Below are positions 33,015 through 42,665 of a stretch of DNA of 64,000 nucleotides, one piece after another. Below the pieces are notes generated by a model. That model was not told where the DNA came from, did not search any database, and worked only from the letters and a program-made list of their open reading frames with translations. Numbering within the stretch: the first letter of the stretch is position 1; every line of letters begins with the position of its first letter. Both the position numbers and the translations under genes were made by a program. The stretch is from Neptunicoccus cionae (GTDB lineage Bacteria; Pseudomonadota; Alphaproteobacteria; Rhodobacterales; Rhodobacteraceae): the NCBI RefSeq assembly GCF_002860325.1, contig NZ_PKOJ01000005.1:248001-312000 (forward strand), written 5' to 3'.

Positions 33015-34355
33015 CTACTTGGTCACTGTCATTCCGGACAGGGGCGCCGCAACGCTGCGCGGGGTCGGGTCTGGAATGTTGTCACGACGCGGGCCGAGGT
33101 AACCGAAAAGCCACGCACCCACCTTGCGCATCTGGATCTCTTCCGATCCTTCGGTAATGCGGTAGCGGCGGTGATGACGGTAGATATGCTCGAACGGTTT
33201 GTGCCGGGAATACCCGATACCACCGTGAACCTGCATGGCGCGGTCTGCGGCTTCACAACACAGACGGTTGGCCTGATAATTGCACATGCTCACCTTGTCA
33301 GAGAGTTGTTTGGCTACCTCGGGATGGGGCATGCGGTCCATCTCCCACGCCGTCTTGCGAATAAGCTGGCGCAGCATTTCTGCCTGCGTGGCCAGTTCGA
33401 CCAAGGGGAACTGGATCGCCTGATTGGCAGCCAGTTCTTTGCCAAACGGTTTGCGCGCGCGGGCATAGCGCACGGATTCCTCGATGCAATAGACCGCAGC
33501 GCCCAGCGAACTGGCTGCCTGCCGGATACGGTTTTCATGCACGAACGCCTGCGCCAGTGCCAAGCCGCCACCCTCTGGTCCGAACATCAGATCATCGGGC
33601 ACCCAGACATCATTGAAACTGATCCGCGGGTGGTCGGTGGGCATGTTGAAAGTCCAGAGATATTCTTCGATCTTCAGCCCCGGTGTCGTGGCGGGAACCA
33701 GAAACGCGGTGATCCCGTCCGCCGCGCCATCCTTTCCCGATGTGCGCGCGAAGGTCACGCAATGGGTTGCGGTGTGCATCCCCGTGGTCCACATCTTCTC
33801 GCCGTCAATCCGCCAGCCGGACACACCATCCCGTGTCTCGCGCACTGCGCGGGTTTCCATATGGGTGGCGTCAGATCCGTGCGCTTCCTCGGTCAGGCCG
33901 AATGCCATGCGTATATCGCCATCCAGCGCTCCGGAAATAAATGTCTGCTTTTGCGCCTCTGTCCCGAAATCGCGCAGCATGACAATCACCGGAAAGTTGC
34001 CAACCACGGAATGTTCCGACTGCAGGTCATTGAAAAGCCCCAGCCCTTTGGCCGCCATATGTTCGCGCAGAACAGCCATTGCCAGATTGCCCCCGTCCTG
34101 CCCTCCGAATTCAGCGGGAAGGGAAAAACGGTAAAAACCGGCCTTATCCGCACGCCTGACCGCTTCGGCCATAAGGGCTTCCCATTCGGGTCGGGGCAGC
34201 CCGCCGTTCTCGAAGTCGGTGCGTGCATATTCGCGGCGATGGTCAAAAAACCGCTGGTTATCGTTTTCAGCCTGCAACGGTGCAATTTCCGCTTCGATGA
34301 AAGCATCAAGGCGGTTCAGCATGTCGGTAAGATCAGGTGGTAAATCGAAGTTCAT
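33015..34355 (-). CDS. lvaC-like: acyl-CoA dehydrogenase, LvaC-like
   Basis: A 446-aa acyl-CoA-dehydrogenase-fold enzyme, about 50 residues longer than usual, the extra being spread over the N-terminal half. It has FGLTEEAHGSDATHMETRA (~155), MQVHGGIGYSRHKPFEH (~390) and ITEGSEEIQ with Glu at the MCAD base position (~413). Directly downstream of a kinase and a DUF6285 protein, the same order as lvaA-lvaB-lvaC in Pseudomonas putida. There LvaC converts 4-phosphoacyl-CoA to enoyl- and 3-hydroxyacyl-CoA. The role here follows from family and context. Confidence 0.82.
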   Translation of the reverse strand: MNFDLPPDLTDMLNRLDAFIEAEIAPLQAENDNQRFFDHRREYARTDFENGGLPRPEWEALMAEAVRRADKAGFYRFSLPAEFGGQDGGNLAMAVLREHMAAKGLGLFNDLQSEHSVVGNFPVIVMLRDFGTEAQKQTFISGALDGDIRMAFGLTEEAHGSDATHMETRAVRETRDGVSGWRIDGEKMWTTGMHTATHCVTFARTSGKDGAADGITAFLVPATTPGLKIEEYLWTFNMPTDHPRISFNDVWVPDDLMFGPEGGGLALAQAFVHENRIRQAASSLGAAVYCIEESVRYARARKPFGKELAANQAIQFPLVELATQAEMLRQLIRKTAWEMDRMPHPEVAKQLSDKVSMCNYQANRLCCEAADRAMQVHGGIGYSRHKPFEHIYRHHRRYRITEGSEEIQMRKVGAWLFGYLGPRRDNIPDPTPRSVAAPLSGMTVTK

Positions 34356-34371
34356 AATTGCGTGTCCCTTG

Positions 34372-34794
34372 CTACGGTTGGCGGCTGTTGAGGTTGGTCT
34401 GCAAAGGCACCCCTCGCCTGCGCTGCGCCAATGCCCGCAGGCGCGCTGCTGCGGAAAACTCCGGCTGGTCGATCTTGATCTTGTTGAGTGTGGTTTCGAT
34501 CAACAGCTCCGCCAGTGCCGGAGTCGACAGATCGGTTTCGCCACGTTCGATCTGCGCACAAAGACGTTTTGTCAGCGACTCCTGCTCACCAGTTTCACCC
34601 AGAATTTCCGACAGTATTTTTGTCTCGTCATCTTCGGACGGTTCCGCAGCAATCTGGCGCCGCACGAGGTCAATCACACCAGCCGCAACCTTTGCTTCGA
34701 ACTTCGCATGGGGAGGCAGGGCCGCAGCAGCGGTGCCGCGCAACCATGTGGCAACAGCGGCAAGAATTGCATCAGGGCTCGGTTGATCCTGCAT
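34372..34794 (-). CDS. lvaB-like: DUF6285 protein, LvaB-like kinase partner
   Basis: A 140-aa soluble, mostly helical protein with no catalytic motif. DUF6285 features are the N-terminal LAAVATWLRGT, KFEAKVAAGVIDLVRRQI (~32) and the Asp-Leu-Ser-Thr-Pro-Ala-Leu turn (~93). In the levulinate pathway LvaB binds LvaA and is needed for its kinase activity. ATG 34794 overlaps the kinase stop by one base (TGATG), implying tight co-expression. Longer upstream starts on this frame read through the kinase gene and are spurious. Confidence 0.8.
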   Translation of the reverse strand: MQDQPSPDAILAAVATWLRGTAAAALPPHAKFEAKVAAGVIDLVRRQIAAEPSEDDETKILSEILGETGEQESLTKRLCAQIERGETDLSTPALAELLIETTLNKIKIDQPEFSAAARLRALAQRRRGVPLQTNLNSRQP

Positions 34795-35804
34795 CACGGG
34801 GCCCCTTCCAATAGATGAAGCAACAAAATAGTCTCTGTTTCCGAGGCGCGGCGGGCGATTACATGACGTTCCACGCTGGTATCTGTGCCGTCGCGCACCC
34901 AAGAACCCATTTCTTCGATAATGACGCCCCAGCGCAGCGCCGAGAGGATTTCCCACCAACGAACGGTTTCCAGATCGACAGGGTCTCCGCCAGCCGCTTC
35001 GTACCCTGCAAACAAATCCTCCCGACGCCCCAAGCCGCCAACTGGATCGGCATTTCCAAAGCGCCAGCTTTCCATACACAGCCAGCCCATATCCGCCATC
35101 GGATCACCGACATGGGCCAGTTCCCAATCCAGAACGCCGCGTGTCCCATCGGGGCCAAGCATTAGATTTCCCATGCGAAAATCACCATGCACCAGCTTGG
35201 GCGCGTTTTGATCAGGGGCATGTTCGGCCAGCCAGCGCAAGGCCAGTGAAAAAACAGGCCGTGCATCCCCGCAGGCGCTGTGTCGCTCCGCCAGATCGGC
35301 CAGAACCTCTCGCGGGGACAGAACAGGGACGGGCAGACCGGTCGGGTCGGTCTGATGGATTTTGGCAAGTATTTCGCCTGCCTGACGGGCGAATATCTTT
35401 CGCGCAGGGGCGTAGGTTTCGTCGCGCAAAATGCGATGGGGCAGCGCCTCGCCTTGGATCCGCGTCATGATAAATCCGGTTCCAATCCCGTCGTTCGGGG
35501 TCAGTTCGTATTCGATCCGGGGTGCGGGAACGCCCGCGTTAACCACGCGGTTGATGACTTGGGCTTCAGCCGCCATGCCAATACCGGAGCCACCCGCCCG
35601 CACCGCGGAAGGTTCCCGCCGTAATATCAGGTGCTGGCCTTGCCCGCCGTCCATGCGAAAAGACCAGGTTTCCTGACTGGCGCCGCCCGACAACCTTCGC
35701 AAGCCCGTAATACCCTGCGCGGCAGGGTCAAGGGTGGGCACCAGCCGCGCCAATCCGTCCTCAAGGGACGTCTGGTGATGCAAGATGCCTTGTGCTGCGA
35801 TCAA
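34794..35804 (-). CDS. lvaA-like: APH-fold kinase, LvaA-like (4-hydroxyacyl-CoA kinase)
   Basis: A 336-aa kinase. It has LSGGASQETWSF (~39), LILRREPS (~60), catalytic LVHGDFRMGNLM (~212), VLDWELAHVGDPMADMGW (~233). This is the family of LvaA and the ACAD10/11 kinase domain, which phosphorylate the 4-hydroxyl of acyl-CoA. The frame opens with TTG 35804, overlapping the synthetase stop (TTGA); no ATG exists before the glycine-rich loop. It is therefore read as a coupled TTG start. The synthetase, DUF6285 and dehydrogenase neighbours complete the lva-like set. Confidence 0.84.
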   Translation of the reverse strand: MIAAQGILHHQTSLEDGLARLVPTLDPAAQGITGLRRLSGGASQETWSFRMDGGQGQHLILRREPSAVRAGGSGIGMAAEAQVINRVVNAGVPAPRIEYELTPNDGIGTGFIMTRIQGEALPHRILRDETYAPARKIFARQAGEILAKIHQTDPTGLPVPVLSPREVLADLAERHSACGDARPVFSLALRWLAEHAPDQNAPKLVHGDFRMGNLMLGPDGTRGVLDWELAHVGDPMADMGWLCMESWRFGNADPVGGLGRREDLFAGYEAAGGDPVDLETVRWWEILSALRWGVIIEEMGSWVRDGTDTSVERHVIARRASETETILLLHLLEGAP

Positions 35805-37369
35805 TTGACTTGCCGCTCACGGCCCTCCCAAAAAGGTGCGCGAAGATCCCGCTTGAGAAGTTTTCCCGATGCGTTGCGCGGCATCACATCAATGACGTCT
35901 ATTGCTTTGGGGCATTTGAAGGCAGCCAGCTTTCCGCGCATCCAGTCCAGCACCTCTGCTTCGTCAATGGTGGTATCGGGCTTTAAAGTTACAATTGCCC
36001 TGACAGCCTCGCCCCATTTCGGATCGGGTACGCCAATAACGGCTGCCTCGCGGATAGAGGGATGCGCATAAAGTGTACTTTCAACTTCTGCGGGATAAAC
36101 ATTTTCTCCGCCGGAAATAATCATGTCTTTAATGCGGTCGTGGATAAACAAGTAGCCGTCTTCATCCAGATAACCCGCGTCTCCGGACAGCAGCCATCCA
36201 TCGTCACGCAGGGTCTTTGCCGTCGCATCCGGATTGTTCCAGTATCCGATCATATTGGCAGGAGCGCGTATGGCGATTTCGCCAATTTCCCCTGTCTTGA
36301 CAGGCTGTCCTTCCGGATCGAACACGGCGATTTCACACCCCATCGCAGGCCGACCGGCACTGCGCATCCGCGTCGATCCCTCCGGCTTGTGATCTTCCGG
36401 CGGCAGGATAGCGATTGTACCCGTCGTTTCCGTCATTCCATAGCACTGGATAAACTTGCAGCCGATCACCTCAATCGCCTCCTGCAAGAGGGGCAGAGGC
36501 ATCGGTGCGGCACCATACATCACGGTCGAGATGCAGGAAAAATCCACATCCTTCGCTTTAGAGTGCTGGATGACGATTTGCAGGGCCGCAGGCACGACGA
36601 ACAGCTTCGTTACCCGCTCCTTGTGTATCGCGTCCAATGCGCCAACAGGGTCGAATTCCCGTTGGATGACGCTGGTGCAACCGTTGACGAAGGAAATTAC
36701 CCAGAAACCGATCCCGCCGATATGGGCCAGCGGCATCGCAACATATCCGATGTCATCATTATCCCAGTGATCATAGATGTGTTTGACCGGTAGGGAATCC
36801 AGCTTGGGCTGAAGCAGGTTGGCGTGGCTTATCAAAACGGCTTTCGGCACACCGGTGGTACCGGATGTGAACAGCACCACCGCCGGATCGCCGCTGGATG
36901 ACCGATCTTCAAAAGCTGCATCCGGTTGGGCGTCCCGCCATTCTTCATAAGTGGTCCAGGGTCCGTCGCTGCTTTCCATCGCGAGGATCGGAAGATCCGG
37001 CAAGGCGTTGGAAATTTCCTTGGCCGCTTGCAGAAATTCCGGCCCAAAGAACAGGATTTCCGGTGGATACTGACGTAGAATTTCAATGATTTCGGCAGGT
37101 GCAAGCCGCCAGTTCAGGGGCGCAAATTTCCCACCGAAACGGGTCACCCCGACGAATATCTCGAACACGTGGTCGCAGTTTTTACCCAGATAGGCGACCA
37201 CTTTCGCAGAGCTCGCATCCAAGGCGTTGGCGACCTGATCCACACGGCGATCGAACTCTTTAAAGGTCGTATCGCGCCCCTCGAAGCGGTTGCATATCTT
37301 GTCCGGCGTCCGCTGTGCGACGCTCCTCGATACGGCACTCATCGTGCTCATCGCTTCTGGATCAATCAT
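35801..37369 (-). CDS. AMP-dependent acyl-CoA synthetase, LvaE-like position
   Basis: A 522-aa ANL-superfamily ligase that activates a carboxylic acid to its CoA thioester. Motif A3 LFTSGTTGVPKAV (~168), A5 QCYGMTETTG (~310), A7 LLSGDAGYLDEDGY (~395), A8 RIKDMIISGGENVYP and A10 NASGKLLKRDL with catalytic Lys (~505). ATG 37369 follows GGAGGAGG. First gene of the nine-gene operon that also encodes the TRAP transporter, so the imported acid is its likely substrate. The candidate operator lies 145 bp upstream. Confidence 0.9.
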   Translation of the reverse strand: MIDPEAMSTMSAVSRSVAQRTPDKICNRFEGRDTTFKEFDRRVDQVANALDASSAKVVAYLGKNCDHVFEIFVGVTRFGGKFAPLNWRLAPAEIIEILRQYPPEILFFGPEFLQAAKEISNALPDLPILAMESSDGPWTTYEEWRDAQPDAAFEDRSSSGDPAVVLFTSGTTGVPKAVLISHANLLQPKLDSLPVKHIYDHWDNDDIGYVAMPLAHIGGIGFWVISFVNGCTSVIQREFDPVGALDAIHKERVTKLFVVPAALQIVIQHSKAKDVDFSCISTVMYGAAPMPLPLLQEAIEVIGCKFIQCYGMTETTGTIAILPPEDHKPEGSTRMRSAGRPAMGCEIAVFDPEGQPVKTGEIGEIAIRAPANMIGYWNNPDATAKTLRDDGWLLSGDAGYLDEDGYLFIHDRIKDMIISGGENVYPAEVESTLYAHPSIREAAVIGVPDPKWGEAVRAIVTLKPDTTIDEAEVLDWMRGKLAAFKCPKAIDVIDVMPRNASGKLLKRDLRAPFWEGRERQVN

Positions 37370-37514
37370 CTCGCCTCCTCCTGACGTTGCCAAAGTTTTT
37401 CCCGTTCGACATGCAGCCCGTCTGAAAACAATGCAGCGACGAAAATGAAAAAACTTAACCCTTACTGAATGTGATGAGGGCTGCCTCCCAACCCGAACGA
37501 CATCACTTTCCATT

Positions 37515-37533
37515 ATTAACTACTCAGTTAGTT
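37515..37533. promoter_or_regulatory. candidate TetR operator in divergent region
   Basis: AACTA-CTCAGT-TAGTT is a perfect 5-bp inverted repeat with a 6-bp spacer, inside ATTAACTACTCAGTTAGTT. It shares the 10-mer ATTAACTACT and the TTAGTT half with the large repeat at 27663-27704. It lies in the 398-bp divergent gap 37370-37767 between the synthetase operon and the TetR gene; the rest of that gap shows only AT-rich promoter-like sequence. Confidence 0.55.
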
Positions 37534-37767
37534 CATTTCTGTAAAGTGCTAATTGAGCGTTTAATGAACTTACGCAACAGCAACACATCGTGGTTAAAAT
37601 TCGGATTTGAGACGCTAATCCTGTGTGTTTAGCCGTCAAAACAGCCCGGCAAGGCGGTTTCCCCGCCCCTCTTAATGGTTACCACTGCCCGCAAAGCGGT
37701 TGAATTGACAGTGACAACGAGATTGCCAACATGTAAGACAACATTAACCACAGGAGTTAGTTGAGCA

Positions 37768-38412
37768 ATGAATTCAAAGGTAGTCGCAGCCAACGCCCCC
37801 GTCGAAGAGCGCGCATCAACAAGGGATGATCTGCTTACAGCGGCAAGTGAACTCATGTGCGAACGTGATACATTGTTAGTGCCGATCATCGATATTGCAG
37901 CGAAAGCAGGTGTGAACTCTGCTCTGGTGAAATACTATTTCGGCAACAAAAGCGGCCTGATGCGCGCGCTGCTTCACCGGGATCTGGCAGAGGCTGTTAC
38001 CCAGCTTGAAGCACTGGTTGAAATGGATATGCGCCCGACTGCCAAAATGCGCTATCACCTTTCCGGCCTGATCAATATGTACTTCAAATACCCGTATTTG
38101 CAGCGCCTGTTGACCGTTACGATGCGCAACGAAACGGAGCAGGTCAGATCTGATATGATCAAATCATACATCGAACCGATCCACCGCGCTTACAAGCGGA
38201 TGATTTCAGAGGGGGTCGCGGCAGGAGAATTCCAGCCCGTAGACTACAAATATTTCTATTTCATCGTCATTGGCGCCTGTGACCAGATCTTTTCATCTCG
38301 GGATGTGCTCAATTACATCCACAAAGTCGATAAAATCGACGACAATATACGCCGTTCCTACACAGAGCAGATGATCACGGTTATCCTCGGTGGCCTGGCC
38401 GCACGGACCTGA
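37768..38412 (+). CDS. TetR-family regulator
   Basis: A 214-aa repressor-type protein. The N-terminal HTH (~18-65) has the recognition part AAKAGVNSALVKYYFGNKSGLMRALL. The helical ligand domain has Tyr/Phe-rich stretches (YKYFYFIVIGACDQIFSS, ~165-182), in keeping with an acyl-CoA-type ligand. Divergent from the synthetase operon. It is the best candidate for controlling both operons that carry ATTAACTACT. It converges with the dehydrogenase operon behind it, with only a short GGTAG/CTACC stem (38433) between. Confidence 0.88.
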   Translation: MNSKVVAANAPVEERASTRDDLLTAASELMCERDTLLVPIIDIAAKAGVNSALVKYYFGNKSGLMRALLHRDLAEAVTQLEALVEMDMRPTAKMRYHLSGLINMYFKYPYLQRLLTVTMRNETEQVRSDMIKSYIEPIHRAYKRMISEGVAAGEFQPVDYKYFYFIVIGACDQIFSSRDVLNYIHKVDKIDDNIRRSYTEQMITVILGGLAART

Positions 38413-38469
38413 TTCAGCCCCTGAACCGCAGAGGTAGGACTACCCCACCTCCACATTTTGCCTTCTCGG

Positions 38470-39597
38470 TCAGGAAGATGCGAGGGATTGGCCGACTGCA
38501 CGGAAATGGTATTCACTATCACCGAACAGCGCATTGATCGCCAGTATCCGCTTGTGGAAGTGTCCGATGCTGATCTCATCGGTCATTCCGACACCGCCAT
38601 GGGTTTGAATGGCGGCTTCGCCAATCTGCCGGCCCAATGTGCCGATCTGCCCTTTCAGAACCGAGACATCCAATGGGCTTGCATGTCCCGCATCCTTAAG
38701 CGCGGTCGTGTACAGCAAATTGGAACGGGCCTTCACATAGGCAATTTTCATATCTGCCAGACGGTGCGAAATCGTCTGGAACGCCGCGATCGGCGTACCG
38801 AACTGCTTTCGGGTCGAAGCATATTCGCCCGTCAGCCGGAGCAATGCGCCCATGGCACCGACCGCTTCGGCGCAAAGTGCTATGATCGCCTTTGAAATTA
38901 CCTGTTCAAGTACATCATAGCCTTCGGCCACGATCCTGCGCGCGGCAGGAATCCGGACCCCGTCGAATGTGATATGCGCAGCGTGGCGACCGTCTATCGT
39001 AACGAAAGGTTTTATACGCACACCTTTCTGATCCGGATCGACCATAAAGACCGACAAACCATCTTTGGCTGGTGCAGCGCCGCGCGCCCTTGCCGATACA
39101 ACAAGAACATCTGCCTGCGCTCCGCCAAGGACCATCCGCTTTTCACCGTTCAGGGTGAAGCCGCCGTCAGACTCCGATGCTGCCAGTGACACAAGTGCGG
39201 GGTCGGCCGTCCCCCTGCCCTCTTCATGGGCAAACGCGGCTGTCTGTTCGCCTGTCAAAATCCTGGCAAGTTGGGCCTCGGCCGCGGGACCTTCACCATG
39301 CGCCAAACACTGTCCCCCCAAGAGAATGGAAGAGACAAAGGGTTCAATCAGCAGATGCGCCCCGAATGGTTCAGCGATTGAAACAATATCCGCCATTGAC
39401 CCGCCGAAGCCGCCGGACTCTTCGGAAATGGGTAATCCGAGGATACCCATCTCCGCCAGTGACTGCCAGGTGTCGGGCGACCACGGCTGACCGGACGCCA
39501 GCAGCTTTTGCCGTGCTTCAAAATCATAGCTCCGCTCCAGAAGACGCGTAACGCTGTCCTGCAACATCTTCTGTTCGTCTGTTTGAGAAATATCCAT
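38470..39597 (-). CDS. acyl-CoA dehydrogenase subunit, PimD-like
   Basis: A 375-aa acyl-CoA-dehydrogenase-like protein with a shortened, divergent C-terminus. Where active enzymes have Y-E/A-G-T-x-E-I, it reads LFGDSEYH, so the canonical base is not evident. QTHGGVGMTDEISIGHFHKR (~340) is kept. Directly after a full-length dehydrogenase gene (13 bp gap). This matches heteromeric pairs such as PimC/PimD and the steroid-degrading FadE pairs, where both subunits form one enzyme. Confidence 0.86.
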   Translation of the reverse strand: MDISQTDEQKMLQDSVTRLLERSYDFEARQKLLASGQPWSPDTWQSLAEMGILGLPISEESGGFGGSMADIVSIAEPFGAHLLIEPFVSSILLGGQCLAHGEGPAAEAQLARILTGEQTAAFAHEEGRGTADPALVSLAASESDGGFTLNGEKRMVLGGAQADVLVVSARARGAAPAKDGLSVFMVDPDQKGVRIKPFVTIDGRHAAHITFDGVRIPAARRIVAEGYDVLEQVISKAIIALCAEAVGAMGALLRLTGEYASTRKQFGTPIAAFQTISHRLADMKIAYVKARSNLLYTTALKDAGHASPLDVSVLKGQIGTLGRQIGEAAIQTHGGVGMTDEISIGHFHKRILAINALFGDSEYHFRAVGQSLASS

Positions 39598-39610
39598 CCG
39601 CTTTGTCCTT

Positions 39611-40816
39611 TCAAGCGACCTGCAAGCTGCGTGCGATCAAGTCCCGTTGAATCTCATTGGTGCCCGCATAAATCGTCGTTGCGCGGCTGTTCAGATAAAA
39701 CGGCATAGCGATCAGATCCAATTCGCTTCCCATCGGGTCCACCCCCGACCCCACGGTCAGCGCGTCAAGCTGCAAGGACAGACCTTCAAGACCCGCAATC
39801 CGCGTCATCATCAGGGATACGCGTTGGGTCAGTTCTGTTGTCATGGTCTTGGCAACGGAGGGCAACGCAGGATCGTTGGCCATCTCGTGACCGCCCATAA
39901 TCAGCCGTTCAAAATGGGCGAGTGTTGTAACATCGGCATGCAGTGCGCCCAGATCGCGCTGGAACACAGGGTCATCAGACAACCTGCCCCCGAAAGGTGA
40001 CATCTCTTCCCGCGCCGACTCAGTGATCCTTTGCAGATAGCGCACCAGAACAGGACTATTGGACGATCCGTTACGTTCGTGTTTGAGCAGGTGTTTTGCA
40101 ACGCTCCACCCTTCGTTTTCGGCCCCGACCCGACCGGATTGCGGCACGCGAACATTGTCGAAAAACACCTCGCAAAATTCCGCATTGCCATCGAGCCCCC
40201 TGATCGGACGAATGTCCATGCCGGGAAAATCGGTTCTATCCAGCAACAGAAAGGTGATGCCCTGCTGTTTCTTGCCTTCAGCGCTGGTGCGCACCAGCAT
40301 GAACATCCGGTTCGACTTATGTGCGAAGGTTGTCCAGATCTTGCTGCCGTTGATGATGTAATCTTCACCATCGGCAACTGCACTACATTTCAGCGATGCC
40401 AGATCGGAACCGGAGTTCGGCTCCGAATACCCTTGCGTCCAGTAATCCTCGCCCGACAGGATCCGCGGCAGGTATTTCGCCTTTTGTTCCTCCGTGCCCA
40501 AATCAATCAGCAACGGCCCCACCATCTTTAACGAATTCGGCAGTAAAGGGGGTAGATCCCGTTTGCGATATTCCTCTTCAAAGATTGTCCGTTGTGCGCC
40601 GGACCAGCCCGTACCGCCATATTCTTCGGGCCAGTCAGGCGCGGCCCAGCCTTTTTCGTTCAAGATGACCTGCCACGCCACTGCTTGCTCGAACGGCGGG
40701 AATGCACTGGTCGTTTTACGCCCTGCTTCGCGGATCGCGTCGGTCGGTGCCGTATCCAGAAACGCCGCGACTTCGTCCCGGAACGCGTCCAGTTCCGCTT
40801 TGGTCTGGCTGGTCAT
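39611..40816 (-). CDS. acyl-CoA dehydrogenase subunit, PimC-like
   Basis: A 401-aa dehydrogenase. It has WTQGYSEPNSGSDLASL (~127), IWTTFAHKSNRMFMLVRT (~165) and the C-terminal YAGTNEIQRDLIARSL (~383). The opening (RDEVAAFLDT) and WPEEYGGTGWS (~78) match the large subunit of pimeloyl-CoA-type dehydrogenases. Probably forms a heteromer with the product of the next gene. The substrate could be a dicarboxyl, alicyclic or side-chain acyl-CoA. Confidence 0.87.
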   Translation of the reverse strand: MTSQTKAELDAFRDEVAAFLDTAPTDAIREAGRKTTSAFPPFEQAVAWQVILNEKGWAAPDWPEEYGGTGWSGAQRTIFEEEYRKRDLPPLLPNSLKMVGPLLIDLGTEEQKAKYLPRILSGEDYWTQGYSEPNSGSDLASLKCSAVADGEDYIINGSKIWTTFAHKSNRMFMLVRTSAEGKKQQGITFLLLDRTDFPGMDIRPIRGLDGNAEFCEVFFDNVRVPQSGRVGAENEGWSVAKHLLKHERNGSSNSPVLVRYLQRITESAREEMSPFGGRLSDDPVFQRDLGALHADVTTLAHFERLIMGGHEMANDPALPSVAKTMTTELTQRVSLMMTRIAGLEGLSLQLDALTVGSGVDPMGSELDLIAMPFYLNSRATTIYAGTNEIQRDLIARSLQVA

Positions 40817-40858
40817 TCTGCAAGTCTCCTGTGGAAGTTCATCTGAAACGTGCCGCTT

Positions 40859-41596
40859 TTACTTCTTGGTAAAGGCGGCGATCCTTTCCGCCATATCCGG
40901 CCCGGTGCCTTCGGTTTCCATCACCTCCCATTGCAACCCCGCATCCAGCGGCCGCATATCGGTCGCTTCAAGCAACTGCTTGTTCGCAGCATGGGAAAAC
41001 GGTGAATTTGCAATGATGCGGCCGACCAGACGTTCGATCTCGGCCTCGAATTCATCGGCAGGAACTGCATATTCGGCAAGTCCGATCCTTACGGCCTCGT
41101 CAGCTCCGATCATATCCGCCGTAAACATCAACCGCTTGGCTGTGGCGATACCGACCCGCCGCGGCAGCCGCTGGCTCATTCCCCATATGGGGGTCAGCGC
41201 CCATTTTGCGTGGGTGTCCCCGAAACGCGCCGTATCTGCCGCGACGATAAAATCAGCGGCCAGTGCCACTTCAAGCGCACCTGTATAGCAATGCCCGTGC
41301 ACCGCAGCGATCACCGGCTTTGGCAATTTTTCCATCAGTCGCAGGGTTTCGGAATGCCACCCTTGAGAAGGCACCTCCTCCCCTTCTGCGATATCGCCGA
41401 GGTCGTGACCGGCCGAGAAACACTTTCCAGCCCCCCGCAGCACAACGCAACGGATTGCATCATCGTCCCGCAGGTCAAGAATGTGCTGGCGCAACTCTTT
41501 AAACAACGGAACGTTAAGAGAATTCAACTTCTCCGGCCTGTTCATCGTCAGAACAGTCCAACCAACTTTATCTTCCCGAATTACCAGATCAGCCAT
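40859..41596 (-). CDS. enoyl-CoA hydratase/isomerase family protein
   Basis: A 245-aa crotonase. GALEVALAADFIVAADTARFG (~108) keeps the first Glu, but the second position reads THAKWALTPIWGMSQRL, so the second hydratase Glu is missing. The oxyanion loop GKCFSAGHDL (~60) is normal. Activity could be isomerisation, retro-Claisen cleavage or hydration by one base. ATG 41596 follows AAGAAGG; the upstream in-frame ATG (41626) is disfavoured. Confidence 0.84.
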   Translation of the reverse strand: MADLVIREDKVGWTVLTMNRPEKLNSLNVPLFKELRQHILDLRDDDAIRCVVLRGAGKCFSAGHDLGDIAEGEEVPSQGWHSETLRLMEKLPKPVIAAVHGHCYTGALEVALAADFIVAADTARFGDTHAKWALTPIWGMSQRLPRRVGIATAKRLMFTADMIGADEAVRIGLAEYAVPADEFEAEIERLVGRIIANSPFSHAANKQLLEATDMRPLDAGLQWEVMETEGTGPDMAERIAAFTKK

Positions 41597-41635
41597 GTTT
41601 ACCTTCTTTAAATCATTGCAACACAACGGAGGCGT

Positions 41636-42658
<1,023 letters not shown>

Positions 42659-42665
42659 TCAGGGC

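Noticed and set aside
32784-34343. 519-codon open frame on the plus strand
   Set aside because: Lies entirely antisense to the crotonase and LvaC-like genes; long shadow frames are common in GC-rich DNA.
34795-35079. Extended start for the DUF6285 gene
   Set aside because: The extra 95 residues are the wrong frame of the kinase gene; ATG 34794 starts exactly at the kinase stop.
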